A stretch of 7,642 nucleotides of DNA from Acidimicrobiaceae bacterium. GTDB taxonomy: Bacteria > Actinomycetota > Acidimicrobiia > Acidimicrobiales > Ilumatobacteraceae. The notes under the pieces are model-generated. The model searched no databases and was not told the DNA's origin. It saw only the letters and a program-made list of their open reading frames with translations. The first letter of the stretch is position 1; each line of letters starts with the position of its first letter. Both the position numbers and the translations under genes were made by a program. The DNA lies in the NCBI GenBank assembly GCA_947487095.1, contig CANKVI010000046.1:1-7642 (forward strand), read 5' to 3'. Shown here piece by piece: positions 1 to 6,662 of the stretch.

Positions 1-1803
1 GACATGGTGACCATGAGCGATGGCGAAGTTGGAGAACTTCGCAACTCAGTGATCTCCATGGTGTACCAAAACCCAGTTGCCGCACTAAACCCAACCATTC
101 GAGTTGGCGACCAAGTTGCTGAAGTATTCGAACTCGCCGGAAAATCAAAGGCTGAAGCAGGCAAGCTTGCTCTTGAAGCCTTAGTCCGAGTAAAGATCGC
201 CGACCCAGAGAAAGTGATGCGCCGTTACGCACACCAACTTTCAGGCGGAATGGCACAGCGCGTTGTTATTGCAATGGCACTTGCATCCAACCCTCGCCTG
301 CTCGTAATGGACGAGCCAACAACAGGTCTTGACGCAACTGTTGAAGCAGAGGTTCTCGACTTGGTGCGCGAACTTCGCCGCGAAACCGGAACAGCAGTGC
401 TGTTCATTTCACACAACCTTGGGGTAATTCGCCACATGTGTGACCGCGTTGGCGTGTTGTACGCAGGTGCCCTTGTTGAACAAGGAACTACCGCAGACAT
501 TCTTTCCAATCCGCAACATCCATACACCGTTGGACTGCTCCGCTGCATTCCACGTGGTGGTTTGCACAAGAACACCGACCGCTTGGAAACGATTCCAGGT
601 TCACCACCATCACTCGGACTGCATTTTGATGGCTGCGTGTTTGCTTCACGTTGCTCAATTGCCGACGATCGTTGCCGAACCGAAAAACCAGAGATGGTCT
701 CCGTTAGTCCTTCACATGTTGCCCGTTGTTTCCACCACGACAAAGCCCCGTCGATGCCTCGAAACATTGAAGGCGCATCACAAGGTCTTTCTAACCCGAG
801 TAAGCGCCCAGTGCCAGATGGTGATTTACTCAACATCAATAGCCTGTCGAAGATTTTCACACAAGACGGGAACAAGGTTCAGGTTGTTAACGATGTATCG
901 CTGTTCGTTAAACCAGGTGAAACTCTCGGACTAGTTGGCGAATCAGGTTCAGGTAAGACCACCATCGCAAAAATGATTCTTGGTCTCACCAGCGCAGAAA
1001 CTACGAGTGTGATGACGCTGAGCGGCAAGAATCTCGCACGTGCTCTCAATAAGCGTTCGGTCGAAGATGTTGGAGCATTGCAAATTGTGTTCCAAAACCC
1101 AGATCAAGCACTCAATCGTCGCCACAGTGTGACTCGCATTGTTTCGCGCGCTGTCGAAAGACTCTCTAGATTTAATCGATCTGAATCCGACAATCGCGCG
1201 CACGAGTTGCTTTCGGGAATGCGCGTTGACGCCTCGCTACACAACGCGCGCCCAGCCCAGCTTTCTGGTGGTCTTAAACAACGGGTTGCTATTTCGCGTG
1301 CGTTTGCTGGTTCGCCAAACCTTGTGGTGTGCGACGAACCAACCTCAGCGCTCGACGTTTCGGTACAAGCAACAATTTTGAACTTGCTCGTTGACTTGCA
1401 GAAACAAGACGACACCAGTTACTTGTTCATCTCGCACGACCTCGGCGTGGTTCGCTACATCAGCGACAGAATCGCAGTCCTGTACCTGGGCCGGGTGATG
1501 GAACTCGGAAATGCTGAAACCGTGTTTAACGGACCGCACCACCCCTACACCGAAGCATTGGTATCGAGTGTTCCTGCAATTGACGGATCCCAACGTGTAC
1601 GTATTCGCTTAGAAGGTGACGTTCCGAGTCCTGCCAACCCACCAACTGGTTGCGTGTTAAACCCGCGTTGTCCACGTATGGCCGGTAGCGGTGTAGAGGG
1701 TTTGTGCACAACGGTTGAACCAGAACTTAAGGAAGTTGAACCTGGACACTTCATGCGCTGTCACATACCGCTAGATCAATTACGCGTCACGCAACAGAAG
1801 TAA
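1..1803 (+). CDS. Fused double ATPase of a peptide-type ABC importer (DppD-DppF fusion), 5' partial
   Basis: This subunit would power uptake of peptide-like substrates from the cytoplasmic side of the membrane. The reading frame is open from base 1, so the true start and the first Walker A lie upstream; ATG codons at 4 and 13 are internal. Counting from the ATG at 4, domain 1 shows Q-loop Q22, signature LSGGMAQ (79-85), Walker B LLVMDEP (99-105) and switch H137, then a C-terminal oligopeptide-transporter extension with C211, C217, C224 and C242. Domain 2 starts near 275 with Walker A GESGSGKT (312-319), Q364, signature LSGGLKQ (420-426), Walker B LVVCDEP (440-446), H478, and cysteines 550, 556, 568 and 586. 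Both visible catalytic sites look intact. Single-chain double ATPases of this type (GsiA and YejF are examples) replace separate D and F proteins. It probably closes an upstream importer operon, because a new promoter follows the TAA stop. Family assignment is firm; substrate is unknown. Confidence 0.95.
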   Translation, partial: DMVTMSDGEVGELRNSVISMVYQNPVAALNPTIRVGDQVAEVFELAGKSKAEAGKLALEALVRVKIADPEKVMRRYAHQLSGGMAQRVVIAMALASNPRLLVMDEPTTGLDATVEAEVLDLVRELRRETGTAVLFISHNLGVIRHMCDRVGVLYAGALVEQGTTADILSNPQHPYTVGLLRCIPRGGLHKNTDRLETIPGSPPSLGLHFDGCVFASRCSIADDRCRTEKPEMVSVSPSHVARCFHHDKAPSMPRNIEGASQGLSNPSKRPVPDGDLLNINSLSKIFTQDGNKVQVVNDVSLFVKPGETLGLVGESGSGKTTIAKMILGLTSAETTSVMTLSGKNLARALNKRSVEDVGALQIVFQNPDQALNRRHSVTRIVSRAVERLSRFNRSESDNRAHELLSGMRVDASLHNARPAQLSGGLKQRVAISRAFAGSPNLVVCDEPTSALDVSVQATILNLLVDLQKQDDTSYLFISHDLGVVRYISDRIAVLYLGRVMELGNAETVFNGPHHPYTEALVSSVPAIDGSQRVRIRLEGDVPSPANPPTGCVLNPRCPRMAGSGVEGLCTTVEPELKEVEPGHFMRCHIPLDQLRVTQQK

Positions 1804-1875
1804 TTTCACTTCCCTTTTGCCTGCCCGCTAGCAATAGTTAGCACTGATATACCAAGGAAACTTAGGGCTCGTGGC

Positions 1876-1905
1876 TTGACGCGGCTCTTAACCCACCCGT
1901 AGGCT
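1876..1905 (+). promoter_or_regulatory. Probable sigma-70-type promoter of the solute-binding protein gene
   Basis: A -35 box TTGACG (1876-1881) and a -10 box TAGGCT (1900-1905) are separated by 18 bases. This resembles the housekeeping promoter pattern of actinobacteria (TTGAC followed by TAnnnT). It predicts a transcription start near 1912 and a leader of about 43 bases before the ATG at 1955. The -10 matches only the key first, second and last bases of TATAAT, so this is a good candidate rather than a proven promoter. Confidence 0.6.
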
Positions 1906-1912
1906 TTGCCTC

Positions 1913-1942
1913 ATTCAATGGCCACCATCCCGGTGGCTGAAT
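1913..1942 (+). promoter_or_regulatory. 5' leader stem-loop of the binding-protein mRNA
   Basis: GCCACC (1921-1926) pairs with GGTGGC (1932-1937) around the loop ATCCC. ATTCA (1913-1917) pairs with TGAAT (1938-1942) below it, leaving a three-base bulge ATG (1918-1920) on the left side. The structure begins almost exactly at the predicted transcript start and ends just before the ribosome binding site, which stays single-stranded. It could stabilise the mRNA 5' end, or the dyad could be a DNA operator just downstream of the promoter; the sequence alone does not decide. It is not a terminator, as no T-run follows. Confidence 0.5.
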
Positions 1943-1950
1943 AGGGGGAA
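1943..1950 (+). promoter_or_regulatory. Ribosome binding site of the binding-protein gene
   Basis: The purine run AGGGGGAA lies four bases ahead of the ATG at 1955, with its G-run ending six bases from the start codon. It is a clear Shine-Dalgarno site and fixes the start at 1955, which also places the basic residues and hydrophobic core of the signal peptide at the N-terminus. Confidence 0.8.
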
Positions 1951-1954
1951 ATTC

Positions 1955-3727
1955 ATGACATTGAACGTCAAGCGTTCACGTCGAGTACGCCAAATCGCAA
2001 TCGGTTTGGGTCTCGCACTTGCTGTTTCCACTGTCGGCGTATCCGGCAGTAGCGCAGCAAAAGTACAAGCAGGAACAAAATCTGGCGGTGACATCACTGT
2101 CGGTGTGTTTAACCAATTGCTCAGCACGTGTTTCTCACCTAATGCTTCAAACTCAGCATTGGGAATCATGAAGACCGCGTACGAGGGCTTCTTCGAAAAG
2201 AAGTCAAACGGCGAAATCGTTCCTTACCTCGCAGAGGCTGTTACTCCAAGTGCAGACTTCAAGACTTGGACGATCAAATTGCGTTCAGGAATTAAGTTCC
2301 ACGACGGTACATCACTTGATGCTGCAGCTGGGGCCGCCAACGTTCAAGCATCAGCCGGTGCTTACTACATAGGCCTCGTTTCAACTGGACGCGGAAACCC
2401 AGCACACACGCTTGGATCAGGTGTTCCATTCTCTGCAAACTTCAAGTCAGCCTCAGTAGTTGACGCATTGACTTTCAAGATTGATTTGTGGAACGGACAA
2501 GTTGACTGGCCAGCAACGATGTACGCATCGGGTCGCAACTTCGTGCGTGCACTTTCCGACCTTGCCAATGCTTCACAGTGTGCAACAAAGGGTGTTGGAA
2601 CCGGACCATTCAAGTTCAGCTCAGTAAGCCCAACCGAAACCAAAGTGGTGAAGAACACCTCATACTGGCGTAAGGACAGCGCTGGCGAACAGTTGCCATA
2701 CTTGAACTCCATTACGTTCAAGTACGTCAACCAAGCAACTCAGCGTGTGAACGGCTTGAAGTCGGGAACACTCGATGCAGCACAGTTCACCTCTGCAGGT
2801 GAAATTAAGCAAATTCTTAATGTGAAAGAAAATAAGGATCTGCAACTCATCGAAAGCCGTTACGACTACTACGCAATGTCAATGTTCAACCATGCAATCG
2901 AGCCGTTCAACAAGCTCAATGCACGTTTGGCTGTTGCATACGCATACGACTCGGCTGCTTACTACAAAGCACGCAACTGCTTCAAAGGCAAGTGCCTAGG
3001 CGAAATCCCATCATCAGTAGTTGGCAAGACCAACATTGGTTACAACAAGGCTGGTTTCATTACCTTCAACCTTGCAAAGGCCAAGGAGTATGTAGCGAAG
3101 TACAAGGCAGAGACCGGAAAAGATCTCACCTTCACTTTGCCAGCAGACCCAAGCTCTGAGTCACAAGCAGGCGCAAAGACATTTGCTCAACTTATGAAGA
3201 AGGCTGGCATCACTGTCAACATTTCGACAGAAGACACAGCAACAATCACAGCAAATGCTTTCCCATCACCATCATCTGGCAAGACAAACCCTTACCAGAT
3301 GTACCCAACCACCTTGTTCGAAGGTACTGGCACTGAGTTCACGCTTCCATTCATTCAGTCGAATGGTTTCAACGCACCAGGCAACCTCTTCCTTGGTGGT
3401 CTCACCAAGGCAAGTGCGGCACTTGGATTCGTGTTCAAGAACTTCGGTGCTTTGATCAACCCGGGCCGTCTCAACGATCCAGCGCTTGACGCACTGGTGT
3501 GGAAGGCACAGTTTGACACCACGTCAACCCGTACCGCCAACGTGAAGGCTGTAACGAAGTACTTGCAAGAAAATGCAACCGTGCTTCCTGCACCGACACT
3601 TGGATACTCGACAGGTTTGAGCAAGAAGCTCAAGGGCTATGACAAGTTCACTCTTGCTTCAGGTGGAGCAGGTGTTCCAATGACAAACGCTGGTATCAAC
3701 TGGGTAGGCGTATACCTAGAAAAGTAG
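1955..3727 (+). CDS. Extracellular solute-binding protein, family 5 (DppA/OppA-like)
   Basis: This 590-residue exported receptor captures the substrate outside the membrane and hands it to the permease pair. The N-terminus is a signal peptide: basic residues at 6-12 (K, R, S, R, R, V, R), a hydrophobic stretch at about 14-30, and small-residue cleavage options after A34, A35 or A39. No cysteine occurs before C59, so there is no lipobox and the protein is apparently not lipid-anchored. Family 5 features follow: the segment around 103-120 ending FHDGTS, GTGPFKF (215-221), YWR (237-239), LPYLNSITFKYV (247-258), and a C-terminal RLNDPALDALVWKA segment. It has only four cysteines (59, 209, 341, 346), an even number that could form two disulfides. 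Lysine is mostly AAG and asparagine mostly AAC, consistent with high expression. It has its own promoter and a strong terminator and precedes the permease genes of the same importer. The substrate may be oligopeptide, dipeptide or another solute of this family. Confidence 0.95.
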   Translation: MTLNVKRSRRVRQIAIGLGLALAVSTVGVSGSSAAKVQAGTKSGGDITVGVFNQLLSTCFSPNASNSALGIMKTAYEGFFEKKSNGEIVPYLAEAVTPSADFKTWTIKLRSGIKFHDGTSLDAAAGAANVQASAGAYYIGLVSTGRGNPAHTLGSGVPFSANFKSASVVDALTFKIDLWNGQVDWPATMYASGRNFVRALSDLANASQCATKGVGTGPFKFSSVSPTETKVVKNTSYWRKDSAGEQLPYLNSITFKYVNQATQRVNGLKSGTLDAAQFTSAGEIKQILNVKENKDLQLIESRYDYYAMSMFNHAIEPFNKLNARLAVAYAYDSAAYYKARNCFKGKCLGEIPSSVVGKTNIGYNKAGFITFNLAKAKEYVAKYKAETGKDLTFTLPADPSSESQAGAKTFAQLMKKAGITVNISTEDTATITANAFPSPSSGKTNPYQMYPTTLFEGTGTEFTLPFIQSNGFNAPGNLFLGGLTKASAALGFVFKNFGALINPGRLNDPALDALVWKAQFDTTSTRTANVKAVTKYLQENATVLPAPTLGYSTGLSKKLKGYDKFTLASGGAGVPMTNAGINWVGVYLEK

Positions 3728-3750
3728 GTAGTCAGTAAGTCGTAAATAAG

Positions 3751-3788
3751 AAACCGGGTGTTGGCAATTGCCAACACCCGGTTTTTTT
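3751..3788 (+). terminator. Strong intrinsic terminator built on a perfect 34-bp palindrome
   Basis: AAACCGGGTGTTGGCAA (3751-3767) is followed directly by its exact reverse complement (3768-3784). This gives a GC-rich stem of at least 13 pairs around an AATT centre, and a run of seven T (3782-3788) follows. It lies 23 bases after the binding-protein stop. The A-rich bases upstream (3744-3753) give a weaker T-rich tail on the other strand, but no opposing gene is present that would need it. It should end most transcription before the permease genes. Confidence 0.95.
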
Positions 3789-3825
3789 ATTTAATTCCCA
3801 ATTATGTATTTCGCAACACGCAGAT

Positions 3826-3831
3826 TAGAAT
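3826..3831 (+). promoter_or_regulatory. Candidate -10 box for a leaderless permease transcript
   Basis: TAGAAT matches TATAAT at five of six bases and lies six bases ahead of the ATG at 3838. A transcript initiated from it would begin at or next to that ATG, giving a leaderless mRNA. No convincing -35 box is seen at 17-18 bases upstream (the region is AT-rich, around TTATGTA), and there is no TG extended -10. There is no Shine-Dalgarno sequence between the terminator and the ATG, which supports the leaderless reading. Confidence 0.5.
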
Positions 3832-3837
3832 TTTGCC

Positions 3838-4815
3838 ATGGGGAAAAATTTGGGGTGGGTCAACAATGTGCTGAAACGCATTATTCCACTGCTGCTCGTC
3901 ATTTTTGGCTCAACGTTAATTCTTTCGCTGCTGCTGCAACTTCTACCTGTTGGCTTGAAAGATTTGTACATCGCTCCAGGCGATGAAGCAAGCGTGAATG
4001 AACAACTCAAGTCACTTGGTCTCGATGGCAATGCCTTCACGTTCTACTTCCATTGGCTGAACGATTTCGTTCGCGGCAACTTTGGCTACATCATTTTCCC
4101 TGGCGGTGGCCGTGAGCCGGTATCCAACAGACTTGCGACGGCGCTACCAATTTCCTTGCGTCTCGTTTTTTACGTGCAGATCGTTTCTCTTCTCGTATCC
4201 GTTCCTCTTGGTATTTACACCGCATACCGTGCAGGCCGTCGCTCAGACCGCGTCATCAGCTACAGCTTGTTCGCTGCTGCTTCGGTCCCCAACTTCGTGT
4301 TTGGTTTGTTGCTGGCCATTTTCATCGGCGTCAAACTTGGTTGGCTACCACCACTTGGCTACGTTGATCCATCTGAAAGCCTTGTCGAACACATCAAGAC
4401 CATGGTGCTGCCCGTTCTGTCGCTGTCCATTCCCACCATTGCCACCTACTCTCGTCTGCTCCGCAGCGATGTAATCGCCACACTTCGCGAGGATTACGTG
4501 ACGATGGCAGCATCCAAAGGGCTCAGCAACCGCCGTATTTTGTTTACCCACGTTCTGCGCCCGAGTTCCACCACGCTGTTCACGAGCGCCGCATTGAATA
4601 TGGGAGCCCTCATTGGTGGCACATTGGTGATCGAGCAAATCTTTTCAATTCCGGGCCTTGGATCCGAGATCGGAATCGCAATTTTCTCGCGCCAATTCTT
4701 TGCCCTGCAGTCCTACATTGCGATAATTGCAGTGGGCTACGTGCTTTTCAACGGAATCATTGACGTGCTCCTTGGCTTTGTCGATCCGCGCACGAGGGAG
4801 CGTCGCAATGCGTAA
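3838..4815 (+). CDS. Peptide-type ABC importer permease 1 (DppB/OppB-like)
   Basis: This inner-membrane permease forms half of the translocation channel. From the ATG at 3838 it has 325 residues, normal for the family. Hydrophobic segments lie at about 15-37, 103-128, 141-168, 188-207, 246-267 and 290-313, matching the six-helix DppB layout with a large extracytoplasmic loop after helix 1 (about 40-100). The EAA loop that docks on the ATPase is visible at about 219-241, with AASKGL in its centre and LRP at its end, followed by the IEQIFSIPGLG segment (265-275). The C-terminus FVDPRTR (314-320) is typical. The start is uncertain: ATG 3838 fits a leaderless transcript, whereas a GTG at 3868 preceded by a G-rich stretch (TGGGGTGGG, 3851-3859) would start the protein at VLKRII, closer to the usual family N-terminus. 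The last eight bases overlap the next gene. Confidence 0.95.
   Translation: MGKNLGWVNNVLKRIIPLLLVIFGSTLILSLLLQLLPVGLKDLYIAPGDEASVNEQLKSLGLDGNAFTFYFHWLNDFVRGNFGYIIFPGGGREPVSNRLATALPISLRLVFYVQIVSLLVSVPLGIYTAYRAGRRSDRVISYSLFAAASVPNFVFGLLLAIFIGVKLGWLPPLGYVDPSESLVEHIKTMVLPVLSLSIPTIATYSRLLRSDVIATLREDYVTMAASKGLSNRRILFTHVLRPSSTTLFTSAALNMGALIGGTLVIEQIFSIPGLGSEIGIAIFSRQFFALQSYIAIIAVGYVLFNGIIDVLLGFVDPRTRERRNA
4794..4800 (+). promoter_or_regulatory. Ribosome binding site that sets the start of permease 2
   Basis: GAGGGAG ends seven bases before the ATG at 4808, inside the last codons of permease 1. It favours the start at 4808 over the in-frame upstream ATG at 4727, which would place 27 extra residues inside the previous gene and has no reason in the family to exist. 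Confidence 0.8.
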
Positions 4816-5671
4816 GTTGTGGTCGACGTTCAATCTGCCAACAAAAATCAGTGCGGCATGGATAATGATCGTGATGTTCTTCGTAGTGACAGGAAATTTC
4901 CTGCCGCTCCCCAGTCCAACCGAGTACGACCCAGAGGCTTCTGGCGTTGGCATTTTCAGTTCTGGGCATCTTTTGGGCACAGACATCAACGGTTACGACT
5001 TGCTTTCTAATGTGATTAACGGAGCTCGTATTTCCATTCTGATTGCATTGATCTCCGTGGGTGTTGGTGGACTGATTGGCTCTGCAATCGGAATTGGTTC
5101 GGCTTATGTCCGCGGAAAATTGGATGTTGCGGTCAACTTGCTTTTCAACATCTTGCTGTCAATTCCCAACCTCGTTCTTGGTCTTGCTCTCGTAGCAATT
5201 CTCGCAACCAGCCCCGACCCATCAATACCAATTGATCCAAACCGACGTGTGTTCATCATTATTTTCTCGCTCACCGTGATCATCATTCCTATTCTTGGAC
5301 GTATCGCCCGTGGTGCAACCCTGTCATGGGTGAACCGCGAGTTCATCGTTGCCGCTAGGTCAATGGGCATGAAAGATCGCCACATCATTTTTAAGCACAT
5401 TGTGCCAAACGTGTTGCCTGCAATTTATGCTGTGATCTTCCTGGCAATCGGCGTGGTCATCGTTGCAGAAGGCGCGCTGTCGCTACTTGGTGTTGGAATC
5501 ATTGATGGAGTCAGCTGGGGCGCCATGATCGGACGAGTTGCTGGTGACTTCACCTACGCACCACAGTCGATGTATGTGCCCGTCGTTGTGCTTGCGCTCA
5601 CCGTTATTGCATTCAACCAAATTGGCGATCATCTTCGTTCCCAACTCGATTCCCGTGAGGGCAAGATATGA
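4808..5671 (+). CDS. Peptide-type ABC importer permease 2 (DppC/OppC-like)
   Basis: This is the second channel-forming permease, 287 residues from the ATG at 4808. Helix 1 is at about 16-34, preceded by a short basic N-terminus as in DppC proteins. The DppC hallmark segment HLLGTDINGYDLL followed by GARISI occupies 54-77. Further hydrophobic segments are near 78-98, 107-135, 148-167, 202-227 and 256-272. The EAA loop is at about 180-202 (VAARSMGMKDRHIIFKHIVPN), giving a contact surface for one of the two ATPases; LSLLGVG (224-230) and the SWGAMI segment (236-241) are also typical. It overlaps permease 1 by eight bases, and its TGA stop overlaps the next ATG in ATGA, so the set is probably translationally coupled. 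Family identity is firm; substrate is not readable from the permease. Confidence 0.96.
   Translation: MRKLWSTFNLPTKISAAWIMIVMFFVVTGNFLPLPSPTEYDPEASGVGIFSSGHLLGTDINGYDLLSNVINGARISILIALISVGVGGLIGSAIGIGSAYVRGKLDVAVNLLFNILLSIPNLVLGLALVAILATSPDPSIPIDPNRRVFIIIFSLTVIIIPILGRIARGATLSWVNREFIVAARSMGMKDRHIIFKHIVPNVLPAIYAVIFLAIGVVIVAEGALSLLGVGIIDGVSWGAMIGRVAGDFTYAPQSMYVPVVVLALTVIAFNQIGDHLRSQLDSREGKI
5655..5661 (+). promoter_or_regulatory. Ribosome binding site of the DppD-like ATPase
   Basis: GTGAGGG ends six bases ahead of the ATG at 5668, within the last codons of permease 2. It supports the ATGA stop-start overlap as the real start. Confidence 0.7.
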
Positions 5672-6660
5672 GTTCAATTCTCAAACTTGAAAATCTGAGA
5701 GTTCGATTTTCTACACACCGTGGTCAACTTGAAGCCGTACGTGGCGTAGACCTCGACATACAAGCCGGAACCAGTATCGGCATTGTTGGTGAGTCGGGTT
5801 CAGGAAAAACGGTCATGTCGCGAGCAGCCATGGGCCTGCTCACCGGAAGCAATGTAACTCGCGATGGTCGAATCACTTTTGATGGAAAAGTGCTTTCTGA
5901 CATGTCGCGCGAAGAAGTGCGCAATGAGTTTGGAACTGGCATGGCCATGATTTTCCAAGACCCAATGACTGCACTGAACCCAGTTCGCAGAATTGGATCA
6001 CAACTTCAAGAAAGCCTTCGTGTTCGACTGGGAATGAGCCGCAAAGAGGCACGTGCCCGCAGTATTGAACTGCTCACGTTGGTTCGCATTCCCGAACCAA
6101 AACAAATGTTGCGTAAGTTCCCAAGTCAGCTTTCTGGTGGCATGCGTCAACGAATCATGATTGCGATTGCTATTTCGTGCAATCCAAAACTGCTCTTTGC
6201 AGACGAACCGACAACCGCACTTGACGTAACTGTGCAAGCGCAAATTCTTGAGTTGCTCACCGACTTGCGTCAACGTCTGAACATGACCATGGTGCTCGTG
6301 ACCCACGACCTTGGTGTGGTGGCTGGCAACACCGATTATGTAGCCGTGATGTACGCAGGCGAAATTGTTGAGCAGGCACCAACCACCGAGTTGTTTGCGA
6401 ACATGAAGATGCCGTATACCGAGGCGTTGTTCAAGTCCATCCCAAACATTCAAATGAAGGCCGGCTCGCGGCTTCCTGTAATTGAAGGTCGACTTCCCGA
6501 CCCAACCGACAGGCCTCCAGGGTGTGGATTTGCAGCACGTTGCAGTTACGCGCAGGACAAGTGTTTCACTGAACACCCAGAACTTGAAGTGGCTAAAGAC
6601 GGTCACCTCTACCGTTGTTGGTTCCCGCTTGGCGACTCAATTCAGAGGAAAGTGAGCTGA
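5668..6660 (+). CDS. Peptide-type ABC importer ATPase 1 (DppD/OppD-like)
   Basis: This 330-residue cytoplasmic ATPase pairs with the next gene product to drive import. Visible motifs in order are Walker A GESGSGKT (41-48), Q-loop Q97 within IFQDPM, signature LSGGMRQ (155-161), Walker B LLFADEP (175-181) with catalytic E180, D-loop TALD (183-186) and switch H213. The C-terminal oligopeptide-transporter extension begins after about 240 and holds four cysteines, C286, C292, C299 and C317 (spacing 5, 6 and 17). In the related DppD of Thermoanaerobacter tengcongensis an equivalent set binds a [4Fe-4S] cluster. All ATPase residues look intact. It starts in the stop codon of permease 2 and ends two bases before the next ATPase. 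The D assignment rests on gene order and LSGGMRQ; opp and dpp forms cannot be told apart here. Confidence 0.96.
   Translation: MSSILKLENLRVRFSTHRGQLEAVRGVDLDIQAGTSIGIVGESGSGKTVMSRAAMGLLTGSNVTRDGRITFDGKVLSDMSREEVRNEFGTGMAMIFQDPMTALNPVRRIGSQLQESLRVRLGMSRKEARARSIELLTLVRIPEPKQMLRKFPSQLSGGMRQRIMIAIAISCNPKLLFADEPTTALDVTVQAQILELLTDLRQRLNMTMVLVTHDLGVVAGNTDYVAVMYAGEIVEQAPTTELFANMKMPYTEALFKSIPNIQMKAGSRLPVIEGRLPDPTDRPPGCGFAARCSYAQDKCFTEHPELEVAKDGHLYRCWFPLGDSIQRKVS
6644..6652 (+). promoter_or_regulatory. Ribosome binding site of the DppF-like ATPase
   Basis: AGAGGAAAG lies ten bases before the ATG at 6663, inside the end of the preceding ATPase gene. The spacing from the core AGAGG is on the long side, but no better start follows closely; the next in-frame methionine is well inside the ATPase domain. 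Confidence 0.55.
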
Positions 6661-6662
6661 CC

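Noticed and set aside
1..12. ATG at 4 or 13 as the real start of the first gene
   Set aside because: The frame is open through base 1, and the encoded protein would lack the Walker A of its first ATPase domain while all downstream motifs are present. The gene is cut by the window edge rather than truncated.
225..875. Long open frame of 216 codons on the minus strand
   Set aside because: It lies wholly antisense to the fused ATPase, whose motifs are intact across it. It is rich in Ser, Arg and Pro with no recognisable domain and has no independent signals.
1827..1842. Small hairpin GCTAGC-AATA-GTTAGC after the fused ATPase, as a possible terminator
   Set aside because: It has only six pairs including one G-T wobble, is AT-containing, and no T-run follows. 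It also contains TTAGCACT, which resembles half of the CIRCE heat-shock operator, but the second half is absent.
1976..1996. Twin-arginine (Tat) signal suggested by SRRVRQ at residues 8-13 of the binding protein
   Set aside because: The residues after the two arginines do not match the Tat consensus (no Phe-Leu-Lys), and family 5 receptors normally use the Sec route. A weak Tat signal cannot be fully excluded.
3804..3986. Short plus-strand open frame of 60 codons across the permease 1 start
   Set aside because: It starts just after the terminator, overlaps permease 1 in another frame, has no ribosome site and no recognisable protein features.
5998..6606. Open frame of 202 codons on the minus strand
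   Set aside because: It is antisense to the intact DppD-like ATPase, and the protein is rich in His, Trp and Cys with no domain pattern. It is best explained as a codon-bias shadow.
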